Assembly (NCBI GenBank): GCA_015143295.1
Contig: CM026574.1
Location: forward strand, 10,356,938-10,420,937
Length of the DNA stretch: 64,000 bases
From: Tetracentron sinense
Lineage: Eukaryota; Streptophyta; Magnoliopsida; Trochodendrales; Trochodendraceae
Reading direction: 5' to 3'
The position numbers and the translations under genes are program-made. Shown here one piece after another: positions 21,216-34,399 of the stretch (the stretch's first letter is position 1; the number at the start of each line of letters is the position of its first letter). A model generated the notes under the pieces. It was not told where the DNA came from. It did no database searches and saw only the letters and a program-made list of their open reading frames with translations.

Positions 21216-22921
21216 TATCATGTGGTCCACTATTTTCACAGAACACATATTTGGTTTGTATTTCCATGTACACATTATTGCTACTTTCTTTTGGCTGCCT
21301 CCAAATTTAGGACTACAAATTGCTTTCTGGAAGAGATGGATATCTCCCCTGCTATTTGGATGGACATTTTTTTCACTTTAAATAGGAGAAAAGATGCATA
21401 GATACTATGTAGTATCACCATGCCACATAATTATAAAGTTGATCATCTATATCTGTTTCTTATTGTCTTTTGGTAAATAAATTACCACCCGTTACTGTTA
21501 CTAGAAAACAAATTCAGATTCAGTTCAATCTTTACGAAAAGAAAACTGGGTGTTTATGATATTGGTGCTAGTTTTGGAGATTATTTTGTTACAGCAATAC
21601 TCTACAGTTATATAACTTTTGCTTTCAAGACAACCCTATGTTGACAGGGGTAATTTGGGTATTTCATGTCAATCATACTATGTCTATTCTGTGTAACGAG
21701 GTGTCTATTAAGCATAGAACCCTATAAGGATATTTATGTAATTTCCCATAGGAGTTTAGAAATCCTGCTTAGGGTTTTACAAATGCTGATATGGCAGGGC
21801 TAAAAAGCGTGTGCATAAGTGCATGCTCCTTAGCATGACCCTATTTGTTAAAGCATCTAAACTTCTGGAAGAAAATCTTACTATGCTGCACTAAATTATA
21901 ATATTACCGGCTTTCAGCTATCAATCAAGAACATCTACAAATGTTTCCATTTGCCTAGGTTATTAAATTGGACATACTTTTACATCTTCCAAAGAATTAA
22001 GATACATATTATTGTTCTAAACCAAAACACAGGTTCTGCCGTTCTGATTTTATTTTTACCTTGACCCCTGGTTTTTTGCAATATAGTGTTGTCAGCAATT
22101 CCTTTCTAGAAGAGAAAAATAATTTTCTAATGTATCATCTCTCTTTATTTATGCTATAATTTTCTCTTTATTTATGCTATAATTTCTTCTGTTGAATAAG
22201 TTACATGCCATAAGGGAGACATGGGAAGTTCACTTATTTTGAGCCATGTATATGATAAGCATGTTCAGTGTATTCTGTCTATAGGTTTTCACCATGGATT
22301 AAATACTGAATTACTGATATTATGGAAGGTGGTTCGCAAGTTAGGCTCCGTTTGTTTTGATGTAAAATAGGGAAAAACAAATGATACCCATGGAAAATAG
22401 CAATTGTCCTCAAGAAAATATACAGAAAAAATAACATTTTCCATGAATTCATTTGTTTCCCCCTATTTTACATTGAAACAAACTGAGCCTTAGAGGCAGA
22501 CGTGTTCGTTTCAGACATCCAAAATGTCAGACACTCTGATACACATCCATCAATTCTGTCAATTAGGACATATACATTAGAAATTATCCTTGTTCATACA
22601 AGTATTCAGTACAAAAACAAATGTCCGGGAAAATATTGGTGTACATTAGTTAATATGGATCATACAATTGTAGCTGAAGATACAAAATTGAAAATTAAGG
22701 TTTCTCTATTATAGTAGTGATTTGTACATGAGCCCATTTTTTTTTTCTTTGTCATTCTAAATGGGATGACATGTCAAGTTGCAAGTCTGGGCAAGCGACT
22801 TTTTAAGTGAAGAGAACGACATTTTAGGGGTTTTGTCCATTTAGAATAAAACCGTCCTTGCAGTCTTAGGGTTGAACCCCCACCTTAAAACAATCCATGT
22901 TACTGTTAGTAAAGGCTTAGG
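21216..22921. other. AT-rich stretch, no gene recognised
   Basis: May include intron or flank of the dead WD40 gene. One small inverted pair flanks about 22350-22490 ('ctccgtttgtttt...tgtaaaatag' against 'ctattttacattgaaacaaa'), suggesting a MITE of about 150 bp. Nothing else is supported. Confidence 0.45.
22345..22490. mobile_element. Candidate small MITE
   Basis: Left 'aggctccgtttgttttgatg' and right, reversed, 'aggctcagtttgtttcaatg' are close inverted repeats that continue into 'taaaatagggg'. About 146 bp, AT-rich, no coding. No target duplication was verified. Confidence 0.65.
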
Positions 22922-22929
22922 GTTGTGAC

Positions 22930-23278
22930 CATAGTGACAAAGTTCTCCGAATTTTTGAAAAAATTGTGAATTATTCACGAATTTTAGGTGTGCCGAATTA
23001 TTCACCGAATTATTGACGAATTTTAGGTTTGCCGAATAATTCTCGAATTATTCGCAGATTTTGTGGATTATTCCCAAATTTTACGAATTATTCTCGATTT
23101 ATTCATGAGTTTCACAATAATTCGTTTAGTTCGACAAAGTAAACTGCTTATTTTGTATATTATCTAATCAAATTATTGAATATTTTTTATAGTTATTATT
23201 TTTTTCCTGAATATTTTCCGAATTTTTTTGAACTTGACTCTTGCCGAATTATTCCTGAACCCCGACTTTGTCACCATG
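22930..23278 (-). mobile_element. hAT-like MITE, family M1, copy 2
   Basis: Target duplication gttgtgac (22922-22929) against gttttgac (23279-23286), one mismatch. Ends 'catagtgacaaagtt' and, reversed, 'catggtgacaaagtcggggt'. Interior rich in 'gaattattc' repeats like other M1 copies. Confidence 0.82.
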
Positions 23279-23396
23279 GTTTTGACATTGCAAGCAACTC
23301 ATAAAATATTAGGGTTTAATCTTTTAGAGTTCACAATTGCTAAAAAAAAAATGTGGTTGGTTTTTCTTCAAAGTCCTTCCATTAAAAGTTAAGTAC

Positions 23397-24198
23397 TGTA
23401 GAACCCTAAAATTTATTAATTTTACGCAAAGGTCCTTACACACTCGTAAAATTATATAAAGAGCCTAAAATCATTAAAAAACCCTATACATTTAAATTGG
23501 GCCTAATGACAAGGCATGAGCCTCTTACGGCTCGGGTCTGGGCACGAAGTAGAAAGCCCATAAACTCGAAACCCAAGTCCAAATCTAAATGGGTCACACA
23601 CTCGATACATGGGTCGATCCATCAACACAAAAAACCTAATTGTGGACTCAATACCCAAAAAGATGGGTGGGGCCCATCAAAATGTCCTAAGTCCCTTAAA
23701 CCACTAAATAAAGTAGGACTCTTGGAATCCTTATCTTTAAATGGGTGAGGCTTATCAAAATCTCTTAAGTCCCTTAAACCACTAAATAGAGTGGGACTCT
23801 TGAGATCCTTATCTCTAAAAGTCTATAAATAAGACCAAAAGCTAGAGATTTGGAGGATTCAGAAATTCAGAGAGAAATTCAGAAGAAGCCAAAGAAGAGA
23901 ACTCAGAAGCATTCTCTAACCTTCAAAGAAAAGAAATCAAATCATTTCAGAGAAGACAAAGCTGCAAAGAAGTCAGTTCTCATCCAGAATCACTTTCTAG
24001 CCGATCAAGCGCGAAGCCCGGAAAAAAGAAAAAGCTACATCAACACCGTCAAAGAAGATCGAGATCACGCCTTAGCCCTTATCTTCTACTTTAGAAATTT
24101 CTGATTGTTAATCAGAGGATTCTTGAGAGTTGTACCAAACTGAAAATAAATAAATATTTTGTTCATCATTATTTCATCTACAAAATTTTGTGTCGACA
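23397..24198 (+). repeat. Gypsy 5' LTR
   Basis: Begins 'tgtagaaccctaaaattta', ends 'ttttgtgtcgaca'. A TATA-like 'tctataaataagacc' lies at about 23821-23835. An internal direct repeat ('aagtcccttaaaccactaaa') occurs twice, about 75 bp apart. Confidence 0.95.
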
Positions 24199-24769
24199 AA
24201 TTTTTGGCATGCCCGATGGGACTCTTTCTACCTCTCATCTTTCAATCAGCAAACAATTGAGCAACATCAATGGCTCCCAAGAGAACTATTGTTGCAGCCA
24301 CCGTCATCCATGGAAAGAGGAACACAACCTCTTCTGCACCTGAATCTACACCAGTTACAAGTGATGATCGGCGAGCAACACGTCATATGACACAGTCTGG
24401 CGCCTCTCACTTGGTTGGGGCCCTTTCTTAGCATCGCAGGCAACGAGTCTCCAAAACGACGCAAATGGCAAAGACTGCGTGGGCCACGATGCCTGAGGGT
24501 ATGTCATCCAGTCATCCTTCCGATGCACAATCTAGCGCAGGGTCAACGTCTTCCATGACTTCTCCTTCTCAAGGTCGAGCCTCCAAAGAATTGCAGAATC
24601 AGAGTTATTCAAATTCTGAGACACATACCTCCATCAGATCTGCTATGATGATGGAAGCAGCGACAATTGAAGAGCAGATCGCACAAATGTCTAATGCAAT
24701 TGCAAATTTAACAAAGGCAGTTGAGGATAAAGATGCCCAGATTGTAGACCCCGTTAAGCCGCTTGGAAC

Positions 24770-26300
24770 AGAATAACGAAGCAGATGAATCCAATCAAGG
24801 GCCGAAAAATCCCCTCGGGTTCAATCTCCGAGGCCCTCGTGAAGCGGAACAAAACAAAGGGTTCACTCTCCAAGGAAATCGTGATGCAGAGGAACAAAAC
24901 CAGAATGCATCCGGCTCGCGAGATCCCATTCGGGACAGTCATCAAGCATCAATTGCTTCACTCTCCATCCAGCAGCTACAAGCAATGATTACTGATACCA
25001 TTTGTGCTCAGTACGGGGGTGCGTCACAATCTTCCTTGGTCTATGCCAAGCCATACTCTCAACGCATTGAGCAAATACGCTTCTCGGCAGGATACCAACT
25101 GCCAAAGTTTCAACAGTTCGATGGAAAAGGCAATCTAAAACAACACGTTGCTCACTTTATCGAGACTTGCAATAATGCCGGCACGTACGGAGACTTCATG
25201 GTGAAACAGTTCGTTCGCTCCCTCAAAGGGAATGCGTTCAACTGGTATACCGATCTAGAGTCTGGTTCCATTGACAGTTGGGATCAACTGGAGCGCGAGT
25301 TTCTCAACCGCTTCTACAGCACCAGAAGGACAGTGAGCATGGTGGAGCTCGCCGCTGTACGACAAGTAAAAGATGAACCTGTTATTGACTACATCGACAA
25401 GTGGAGGAATCTTGCTCTTAACTGCAAGGATCGTCTTTCTGAACCATCGGCTATTGAGATGTGCATCCAAGGGATGTACTGGGGGCTTCTTTACATCCTC
25501 AAAGGGATTAAGCCTCGTTCTTTTGAAGAATTAGCTACACGGGCTCATGACATGGAGCTCAGTATAGCCGCACATGGAGATCCACGACCGATCGATTCTT
25601 TCAAATCGGAGAAAAAACAGTGGAACGCATCCAAACCGTCCAAGACCAAGGAGGCTATGATCACCACTACTACCACCAAGCCGGTCAAGATCTCGAGCCA
25701 AAAGAAGCAGGAACCGCCCAAGGCCGGCACATCTCAAGAAAGAGGGCAAGGCAGGATGACACTCAAGGAGCTCGAGGCAAAAGAATATCCTTTTCCAGAC
25801 TCTGAGGTATCTGGCATGCTCGATCAACTGCTAAGTCTAAAGTTGATTGAATTGCCAACCTCTAAACGTCCAGAGGAAGCGGGTCGTGTTGAAGACCCAA
25901 AATACTGCCGATACCACCAACTGATCAGCCATCCGGTTGGAAAATGTTTCGTCCTCAAAGAGAAGATTATGGACCTAGCTCGACAAGGAAAGATTGAACT
26001 TGACTCCATCAATGATGTGGCAGCCTCGAATATGACGAGTGTTGCCTTTGGGTCTTTCAACCCCAATTTAATTCCACCTTCATCATCTGTAACAATGTTG
26101 CCTCCTCAAGCAATAAAAGCACCATGGCCGCCACAAAATTTGAAGCAAGTCACAGCCGGAACTCTTGGCTTTGGTATCCCCCATTCAATATCAGTGATAG
26201 CATCCAGTCAAGGGCAAATTCCATTGTCTCAGCTACATCAGCAACAACGATGTCTCCTTACAAAAATTGAACGAGAGTCAACAGAAGAATCTTATCTCAT
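24770..26300 (+). mobile_element. Gypsy gag region (fossil)
   Basis: Retrotransposon gag domain with 'FNWYTDLESGSIDSWDQLER' and 'RTVSMVELAAVRQVKDEPV', the usual capsid-like signature of plant gypsy elements. Confidence 0.88.
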
Positions 26301-26879
26301 CGATGATGACGGTTGGACATTGGTTACACGACGGCGATGACGTGTGCAACATCCACCACCTCCTTTTTATCAAAGAGCAAAACAGACCAAAAGAAAGACT
26401 CGTCCAAGCATCAAGTCAAAGAAGAAGAAGAAGAAGGTAGTGAAGAAAAAAACATTCAAAGTGCCTCCTGCTGATCCTGAAGAGATTTTTCAGCAGTTTC
26501 CTCCTTTGGCAATCACATTTGGCGACTTCATACCAAAGTGGTTTCTCCAAAAACAGCAACGAGAGCCGGCCTACTCTGTCGCATGTTACCAAGTCGAGTC
26601 AGACACATCGAAAGAAGAAGTGAACGATGTACCTACCAACCAATCATCCCCTTCAATTCATGAAGAGGAGCATCCCAAAGGAGAAGATGATGCATCCGAC
26701 ATTGAAGAGAAATCAATACACTTGAGTCTTTTTGAGGCCTTACAACTACCGGAAAAGACTCAGCTCAGCCTCGCTCAAGTCTTAACTAATCCCGACAAGT
26801 ACAAGCAAAAAGACTGGGTTCAAAGGAAATCGGAGACATGTGCCTCTTGCATGGCCACCATCACCTTCGACGACGAAGA

Positions 26880-27280
26880 CCTACAACTTGGTTCTCATCC
26901 TCATAATAGGCCGCTGTATGTCACAGGATCCATTAAAGAACACAAAGTTCAGCGCATTCTTCTTGACTGTGGGTCTGCTATCAATATCATGCTCATCCGC
27001 ACGATGAGAAAAGTTGGCATCTCACCAGATCAATTGAGTCAAAGTAGGCTAGTGATCCAAGGCTTTAACCAAGGGGGGCAGAGAGCCATCAGAATGGTCC
27101 GCTTAAAGCTCACAATCGAAGACTTGGAGTCCGAAGTACTCTTCCATGTCATTGATTGCAAGACATCATACCACTTGCTGCTTGGACGTCCTTGGTTACA
27201 CGAGACAGGTGTGGTTCCATCTACATGGCATCAATGCTTCAAGTATTACAAGGATGGTATGCAGAGAAAGATTGTTGCTG
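26880..27280 (+). mobile_element. Gypsy aspartic protease domain (fossil)
   Basis: Active-site stretch 'RILLDCGSAINIM' and the flap-side 'LLGRPWLHETGVVPSTWHQ', typical of plant gypsy polyproteins. Confidence 0.88.
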
Positions 27281-28649
27281 AGAGTCGACCTTTTGAGAAG
27301 ACTGAAACACACTTTGCTGATGCTAAGTTCTACACGGAGACTGAAGTCATCTCGGAAGCACTTCCAACTTCGGTACCATCTTCTAGCAGACTCGACATCA
27401 ACAAAGGAAAAAAAGCTGAAATTCTTTCATCCCCCAAGTCCCAAAAAGATGAGAAAGCTCAAAAAGTATCAAAAGGAGAGGAAATGAACAAGTCAACGAA
27501 GAGCTCTACCCACATCTCCAATCCAATCTCAGTGCTTCAATACATTCCGCAATCACGTCGAAAGCTGGGACAACTCCCTTTTGTAGCGATGACTAAAGAG
27601 ACCAACTCTACTTTTTTGAAAGCCAACCCAAACACTTTGCAAAATGAGTTAGTTCTTCCACTAGCACCGCTCGTCAAATCCACAATTATAAGGCCATCAA
27701 TTGTAGGATTTGTTGCATCTACAATGAAGTTTGAAGAAGAAGAAGACATCTCAACCCAAGAAAGTTCAGAGGGTTGGTACGGAGCTAAGACAGAAAAGCT
27801 CTTCGAAGCAGCTGGATATGGAAAAGGTGAGCCTATACGCTTAGGCAAGCTTCAACCTCTTGACCAAATCCATGGCCTCACAAAGGCGCAGGCCCAACTC
27901 GTTCGAAAATGAGAAAATTTCATTATCAATCGTCAAGGAGTTGGTTCTACACCTCAAACACCAATCAAAATCTCAGTAAAGGAGAAAGTCTCTACTCAAC
28001 ACATTACAGTGCAAGTAGCCAATGATTGTGAAAACAAAGTCCCCTCAGCTTATGCATCTGTCTTTGATCGACTTACCTCACCAATACAAAGTACTTCGGT
28101 CTTTGAGCGTTTAGGAGCAACACAAAGTGATACAACCTTAAACTCTCAAGTTCTCCAACAGCGTGAGTCTGCACTCACCCGCTTGGGAGCACAAGGAAAA
28201 GAAGACGAACCTGCTCCTCTGAACAAGTCCAAAAGACGACGTAGACATGAGAAGAGGCATGCCAGTCGCAAAGATGTTGGTGACCCACAAAGTGTAATTC
28301 CATCGCAAATGAAACGACAAGCAATTTTGGAAGTCTCAACAACAGATGCTTTGACGGTAAAACGACGCATTATCATCTCCACTAACCAAGGAAAACAATC
28401 TCAAACAAATCAAGTTGAGATGAGCGAGATCAAAGATGTTGCTACCGTCAATCACATTACCATCCAAGAGCCTGTCGAAGAAGAGTCATTATCTTCAAAC
28501 GATGAACTAGAAAGTGCTCCTCCTGTCTTCGAAGAAGGGGGGCAAGCTACCGTCGACGAGCTCAAACAGTTGAACCTTGGCACGAAAGAAGAACTACGAC
28601 CAATCTTTGTCAGTGCACTCTTGAGTCCTAAGGAAGAAGCTGATTACGT

Positions 28650-29350
28650 CAAGCTGCTGCAAGAGTACAAAGATGTTTTTGCATGGAACTACAAGGAGAT
28701 GCCCGGGCTTGATCCCAAAGTAGCAATCCATCACCTAGCTATCAAACATGGCGTTCGCCCCATCAAGCAAACACAGCGTCGCTATCGGCCTGAACTGGTT
28801 CCACAGATTGAGGCTGAAATTAACAAGCTGATCGAAGCTGATTTCATCTGAGAAGTGAAGTATCCAAGTTGGATTGCAAATATTGTCCCAGTCAAAAAGA
28901 AGAATGGTCAAATTCGGGTATGCGTAGACTTCCGCGACCTAAATAATGCATGTCCAAAAGATGACTTTTCATTGCCAATCACGGAGCTCATGGTCGATGC
29001 TACAATAGGACACGAAGTCTTATCCTTTATGGATGGTTCATCTGGTTATAACCAAATTCGTATGGATCCAAAGGATGAAGAACTTACAGCCTTTCGTACA
29101 CCAAAGGGAATTTACTGCTATAAAGTGATGCCGTTTGGACTAAAAAATGCTGGTGCCACTTATCAACGTGTTCTGCAAAAGATTTTTGATGATGTCTTGC
29201 ACACAAAGGTTGAATGCTACGTCGATGACTTGGTGGTAAAATAAAAAAGGAGAGCGGATCATCTTCAAGACCTTTGTGACATTTTCATCAGACTTCGAAG
29301 GTACCAATTAAATATGAACCCTTTAAAGTGTGCATTTGGGGTCACTTCAG
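28650..29350 (+). mobile_element. Gypsy reverse transcriptase domain (fossil)
   Basis: 'PSWIANIVPVKKKNGQIRVC', 'FRDLNNACPKDDF', 'DGSSGYNQIRMDPKDEELTA' and the catalytic 'YVDDLVVK' are all recognisable. Confidence 0.93.
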
Positions 29351-29449
29351 GCAAATTCCTCGGGTTTGTTGTCCGACATCGCGGTATTGAGATTGACCAA
29401 GCCAAAATCGATACTATCCACAATATGCCAGAACCTAAGAATATCCACG

Positions 29450-30000
29450 AGCTTAAAGGCCTCCAAGGTCGTCTCGCCTACATTCGGAGGTTCATCTCAA
29501 ACCTAGCAGGGCGGTGTCACCCCTTCAACAAGTTGATGAAGAAAGATGCATTGTTCAAATGGGATGATACTTGTAAGAAAGCTTTGGAAAGCATCAAAGA
29601 GTATCTCCTCAAAGCACCGGTCTTAGCAGTGCCTATCCCCAACAAACCACTGATTCTTTACATCAGTGCACAGGAGCAGTCATTAGGGGCATTATTGGCA
29701 CAAGAGAACCATGATGGCAAAGAAAATGCGCTATACTACCTGAGCCGAACTCTGGTGGGGGCAGAATTGAACTATTCACCCATTGAGAAGATGTGTCTTG
29801 CTCTTATCTTCGCTACAAAGAAGTTGAGGCACTATATGCTGTCACACACAGTCCGACTTATCTCTCACGCCGATCCACTCAAATACATAATGACGAGACC
29901 GGTTCCAACGGGAAGGCTCGCCAAATGGGCACTTCTCCTGTCAGAATTTGAGATCGTTTACATCTCTCAGAAGGCAGTAAAAGGATAAGCGGTAGCTGAC
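29450..30000 (+). mobile_element. Gypsy connection and RNase H domain (fossil)
   Basis: 'LQGRLAYIRRFISNLAGRC' marks the connection; 'YYLSRTLVGAELNYSPIEKM' and 'KLRHYMLSHTVRLISHADPL' mark RNase H. Confidence 0.88.
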
Positions 30001-30059
30001 TTCCTCGCCGATCATCAAATCCCAGCTGATTGGGAATTATCTCAAGACTTGCTCGATGA

Positions 30060-30530
30060 AGAGATCTTCTACACTGATGTAATATCATCATGGAAGATGT
30101 TTTTTGATGGTGCTGCAAGAAAGAATGCAGCAGGAGCAGGAGTCGTCTTTGTAACTCCACAAGATGAAGTCCTTCCTTTCGCCTTCACGTTGGCAGAGTT
30201 ATGTTCAAACAATGTGGCCGAATATCAATCCCTCATAATTAGATTGGAACTAGCCTGAGACATGCAGTTGTGCCAGCTCAATGTGTATGGAGATTCAAAG
30301 CTCGTCATCAACCAGCTCTTAACAGAGTACGACGTCCTCAAGCCCAATCTAATCCCCTACTATCTCTATGCTACTGAGCTCATAAGTCAGTTCGAAGACA
30401 TCACTATGTTGCATGTATCAAGAAACGAGAATAAACAAGCTGATGCTTTGGCCAATCTTGCAACAACTTTAGCTGTACTTGAAGAAGAAGTGATGACGGT
30501 TCCTGTCTGTCAGAGATGGGTCATCCCTTA
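30060..30530 (+). mobile_element. Gypsy second (archaeal-type) RNase H domain (fossil)
   Basis: 'FFDGAARKNAAGAGVVFVTP', 'NNVAEYQSLIIRLELA', 'VYGDSKLVINQL' and 'NKQADALANLA' give the D-E-D-D pattern of an archaeal-type RNase H. This domain defines the Tat/Ogre/Retand group. Confidence 0.9.
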
Positions 30531-30579
30531 CTTGATCCACCATGACATCGCTTAACAAGCAACAAATTTCATCGAAGTG

Positions 30580-31850
30580 TTCGAGATTGAGGTTGAAGAC
30601 TGGAGACAACCTCTCATTGAATACCTTCAACATGGAAAATTGCCGAATGATCTCAAGCACAAGACTGAAATTCGTCGTCGTGCCCCCCGATTCCTATACA
30701 TCAACAATGAGCTGTATCGTCGCTCCTTCAATGACATGTTGATGAGATGTCTTGAAAATGATGAAGCTAGAGAGGCCCTTGAAGAAACTCATTCAGGTAT
30801 CTGTGGTGCTCATCAGTCAGGACCAAAGTTGCATGATCGCCTAAAGAGAATGGGGTACTATTGGCCAACCATGGTGAAAGACTCGCTCGAGTTTTCCAAA
30901 AGATGTCATGCATGTCAAATCCATGGAGACTTCATTCGCCAACCACCCGAGCCGCTTCACCCAACAGTAGCATCTTGGCCCTTTGACAATTGGGGACTTG
31001 ATGTTGTCGGGCCACTCCCGAAGTCTTCTAAGCAACACCTCTACATTCTTGCTGCGACAGACTATTTCTCCAAATGGGCAGAAGCGATCCCTCTCAAAGA
31101 AGTCAAGAAAGAAACGGTTGTAGACTTCATCAAAAATAATATTGTCTTCCGCTATGGGGTCCCCCGGTATATAGTAACGGATAACGGGAAACCATTCAAG
31201 AATGCCCTGATGGATCAATTTTGTGCGAAGTTCGAAATCAAGCAAAGATGCTCTACAATGTACAACATATCAGCAAACGGACTCGCAGAAGCTTTCAATA
31301 AAACTCTTTGCAAGCTCCTTGAGAAGGTTGTTTCCAATTCAAAAAAGGACTGACATGAACGGATTGGTGAAGCACTTTGGGCATACCGGACTTCATACCG
31401 CACTCCTACACAAGCCACACCTTACTCTCTTGTCTATGGAGTTGAAGCAATACTTCCATTGGAACGCCAAATTCCGTCACTACGGATTGCGATCCAAGAA
31501 GGCCTCACAGGTGATGACAATACAAAGCTACATCTTGCTGAACTCGAAGCTTTGGACGAAAAGAGGTTAGAAGCGCAGCAACGCCTCGAGTGTTATCAAG
31601 CTCGCTTGTCTCGAGCTTCCAACAAGAAAGTTCGACTTCCCTCATTCCAACTAGGTGACTTAGTACTTGCAGTTCGAAGGCTCATCATTCTTTCACATCG
31701 GTCTGGAGAGAAATTTGATCCAAAGTGGGATGGACCGCATGTGGTGAGAGAAGTCTACACCAACGGCGCTTACCTTCTTTCAACACCCGATGAAGTTCGT
31801 CTTGGTCCTATCAACGGTAAGTTCCTCAAGCAATACTATCTATGATAGAA
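30580..31850 (+). mobile_element. Gypsy integrase region (fossil)
   Basis: Zinc-binding H-H-C-C end with 'CHACQIHGDFIR', core 'NWGLDVVGPLPKSSKQHLY', 'YIVTDNGKPFKNALMDQFCA', and the C-terminal 'GDLVLAVRRLII' to 'FDPKWDGPHVVREVY'. Confidence 0.92.
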
Positions 31851-34399
31851 CAATGCTCCTCGATACGAGCCTAAAGTGTCTACAACGCTCCTTGATACGA
31901 GCCTAAAGTGTCCACAACACTCCTTGACGCATGAGCTTAAAATGCATGTCACTCTTGGCTTATACAACCAAAATTGTAAAAAGTTTAATGACTCTTGCTC
32001 GCTAGACTAAAAATCTAAAAGGACAGTCTAGGCAAAACTTAGAGCACACAAAAAAAAAATCGAACTACGTTAAAGCTTGATCCCACGACGGGTACGTAGG
32101 CAGCCTGTAAAGTTACCACAGGTTCAGCTACCATTTTAAAAAAAAAACCATCAAATAACGTTATAAAAGAATATGAGAAATAATACCTTTCATGGGCATG
32201 GAGTCGATTGCTTTTGGTGCGCTACAAGATGTCGTACTCCTAGCATCTAGATGATGAACAAGTCTTTGTATTTGCTCAACCTCTAGAGGTCGTCCGTCAA
32301 GTCCCCGATGTCAACAACATCATGGAAAACAAAGACAATTCTCCTTCTCAGCAACATCCTCAACGTTCACATGACCCATCAAAGGGGTTGGATATTGGAA
32401 ATTGCACAAGTTCTTCGTTGGATTGATACTTCACTACAACATCAGCAGAGCCGAAATAATTCTCTTTCTCAGCAGCTCTCCAGCACTCTACCTCGGGACT
32501 ATGATTTTTACTCACAAAAATGAATCAAAGTCCCGCTTTGATCTGGATCCTCGGCATCACCACAAACTTCTTAGATAATGTCTACGAGTGAAAAAGCATT
32601 CCTTGACAGGTTGAAAGATCGACAGGTCCAAAGATCGACAGGTCCAAAGTTTCCTCGAATGTCACGTCGTCAGCCTTCCATGGGCTGCCGCCATTTGGTG
32701 TTCGATAAATTTCAGCAAGGGTCTCGTCTAGCAGGTCCGTGTATCTTCAAGATTGCAGCTAGGGTCTCGTCTAACAGGTCCGTGTATCTTCAAGATTACA
32801 GCAAGAGTTTCGTCCAACAGGTCAGTGTATCTTCAAGATTACAGCAAGGGTTTCGTCCAACAGGTCCATGTATCTTCAAGATTGCAGCAAGGGTCTTGTC
32901 CAACAAGTCCGTGTATCTTCAAGATTACAGCAAGAGTTTCGTCCAACAGGTCAGTATATCTTCAAGATTACAGCAAGGGTTTCGTCCAACAGGTCAGTGT
33001 ATCTTCAAGATTGCAGCAAGGGTCTCGTCCAACAGGTCCGTCTATATTCAAGGTTGCAGCAAGGGTTTCTCCAATAGAGTCCTCGCGGCTTCAAGATTAC
33101 AGGAATGTACAGTCAGGTCCTTCGGATCTCAAGATCACAAGAAGAAAGTGCAAACAGGTCCTCACGGCTTAGTGGAGTTAGAGTCTTCCACGAGTCAGTC
33201 ATCATCTGGTGTTCAATAAATTGCAGCTTCCAGCATGCCATCTCAGGATTGTGATTTTACTCGCATGTTCAGAAAACGAATCAAAGTCCCGCTCTAAGCT
33301 AGATTGTCAGCATCGGCTATCCACTTCTCTTGAGAAAGGCGTCCGTCGACAAGCTTATTGATAATATCCCTGGAGGTAACAACGGAAGACATCTTTCTGC
33401 AAAACAAAGACAGAAAACAAGGAAGTTTATCAAAATCTCCAAGTTCTCTACAAACTTTACACTGCAACAAATCGAAAACCATTTTAAAAAAAAAAAAAAA
33501 AAACAACAACAACAACACTAAAAAAAAAAAACAACACTAAAAAAAAAAAAAACTCACAAAAAAAAAAAATTATACAAAAAAAAAAAAAAATTAAAAAAAA
33601 AAAAAAAAGGTTAAACCAACAAAAACACTTTAATCAGTGTTCCAAATACACAAATTTAAAATTCATTATTAAAATAAAGTACAAATTAAAAATAATAAAG
33701 GTGGACAAGACAACACACAAGGGAGGGTAATTTTCTTTTAAAAAATAAAATTTTAATTAATTAATTAAAAAAAAGAATTAAAAAAAAAAAAAAAAGGCAC
33801 CTAGGCCGTACGACTGGATGCCTTCTCACTTCCATTAAAGAAAAAATAATCAAATCCAACAAGAAACAAATAAACAAATGAGGACAAAAGCAACAACCAA
33901 AACAAAAGAGGTGCTTGCCATAGGCTAACGTGATGGTTGCGCAGTGTCCAGCCTGCTCCTACAATCTTTAATAACCATAATAAAAAAAATCAAATCAACA
34001 CCCTTTTTCTAACCATCCTTCTCACGATCAAACCATATCCTTCATCACATGAATCAAAAAATAAGCACGAAGAGAATTTGCATAAAAAATAATAAATAAA
34101 CAAACAAACGAAAAAAAGACAAAAAGACAAACAAACGGATGAAACATCCGCATAAACCTTCACGGCTAATACTGTTTGGCCGAGCTCTCTTACTATTTGT
34201 ATTTGTAAGGGGAGGTAAACTGTCTCCTTATCCCACTGGAAATAGGATTCGTGTTTAACCCAAATCAAGATAAACTCCAAACAAATTAAATCAAAGTCAA
34301 ACACTAAGTCATCAAAATTAAATCCAAATCAAACACTAAATCAAGGATTACGCTAATGTCACTCATAGGTTCCATCACTATACCCTTGAGGGGGCAATT
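31850..34399 (+). other. Gypsy 3' non-coding region
   Basis: Between integrase and the 3' LTR. It holds a short repeat near 31850-31930 ('ctccttgatacgagcctaaa'), the 43-bp array (32713-33115), and A-rich low-complexity DNA at 33486-33610 and 33770-33795. Long 3' regions with satellites are known in Tat relatives. Confidence 0.8.
32713..33115 (+). repeat. 43-bp tandem array, about nine units
   Basis: Units 'caggtccgtgtatcttcaag.' plus 'ttacagcaagggtttcgtcc' start at 32732, 32775, 32818, 32861, 32904, 32947, 32990 and 33033, with a decayed unit after. Spacing is exactly 43 bp. Because 43 is not a multiple of three, the array is read in all three frames in turn, and all three stay open on the plus strand. 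Confidence 0.95.

Noticed and set aside
25255-25827. Minus-strand open stretches across the gypsy gag region
   Set aside because: They lie antisense to a recognisable gag domain and are shadows of it.
32732-33076. 43-bp array as a CRISPR array
   Set aside because: Units are contiguous without unique spacers and lie within a plant retrotransposon.
33990-34304. Minus-strand open stretch of about 100 codons in the gypsy 3' region
   Set aside because: Low-complexity, no domain, no comparable gene known at this place in the family; probably chance.
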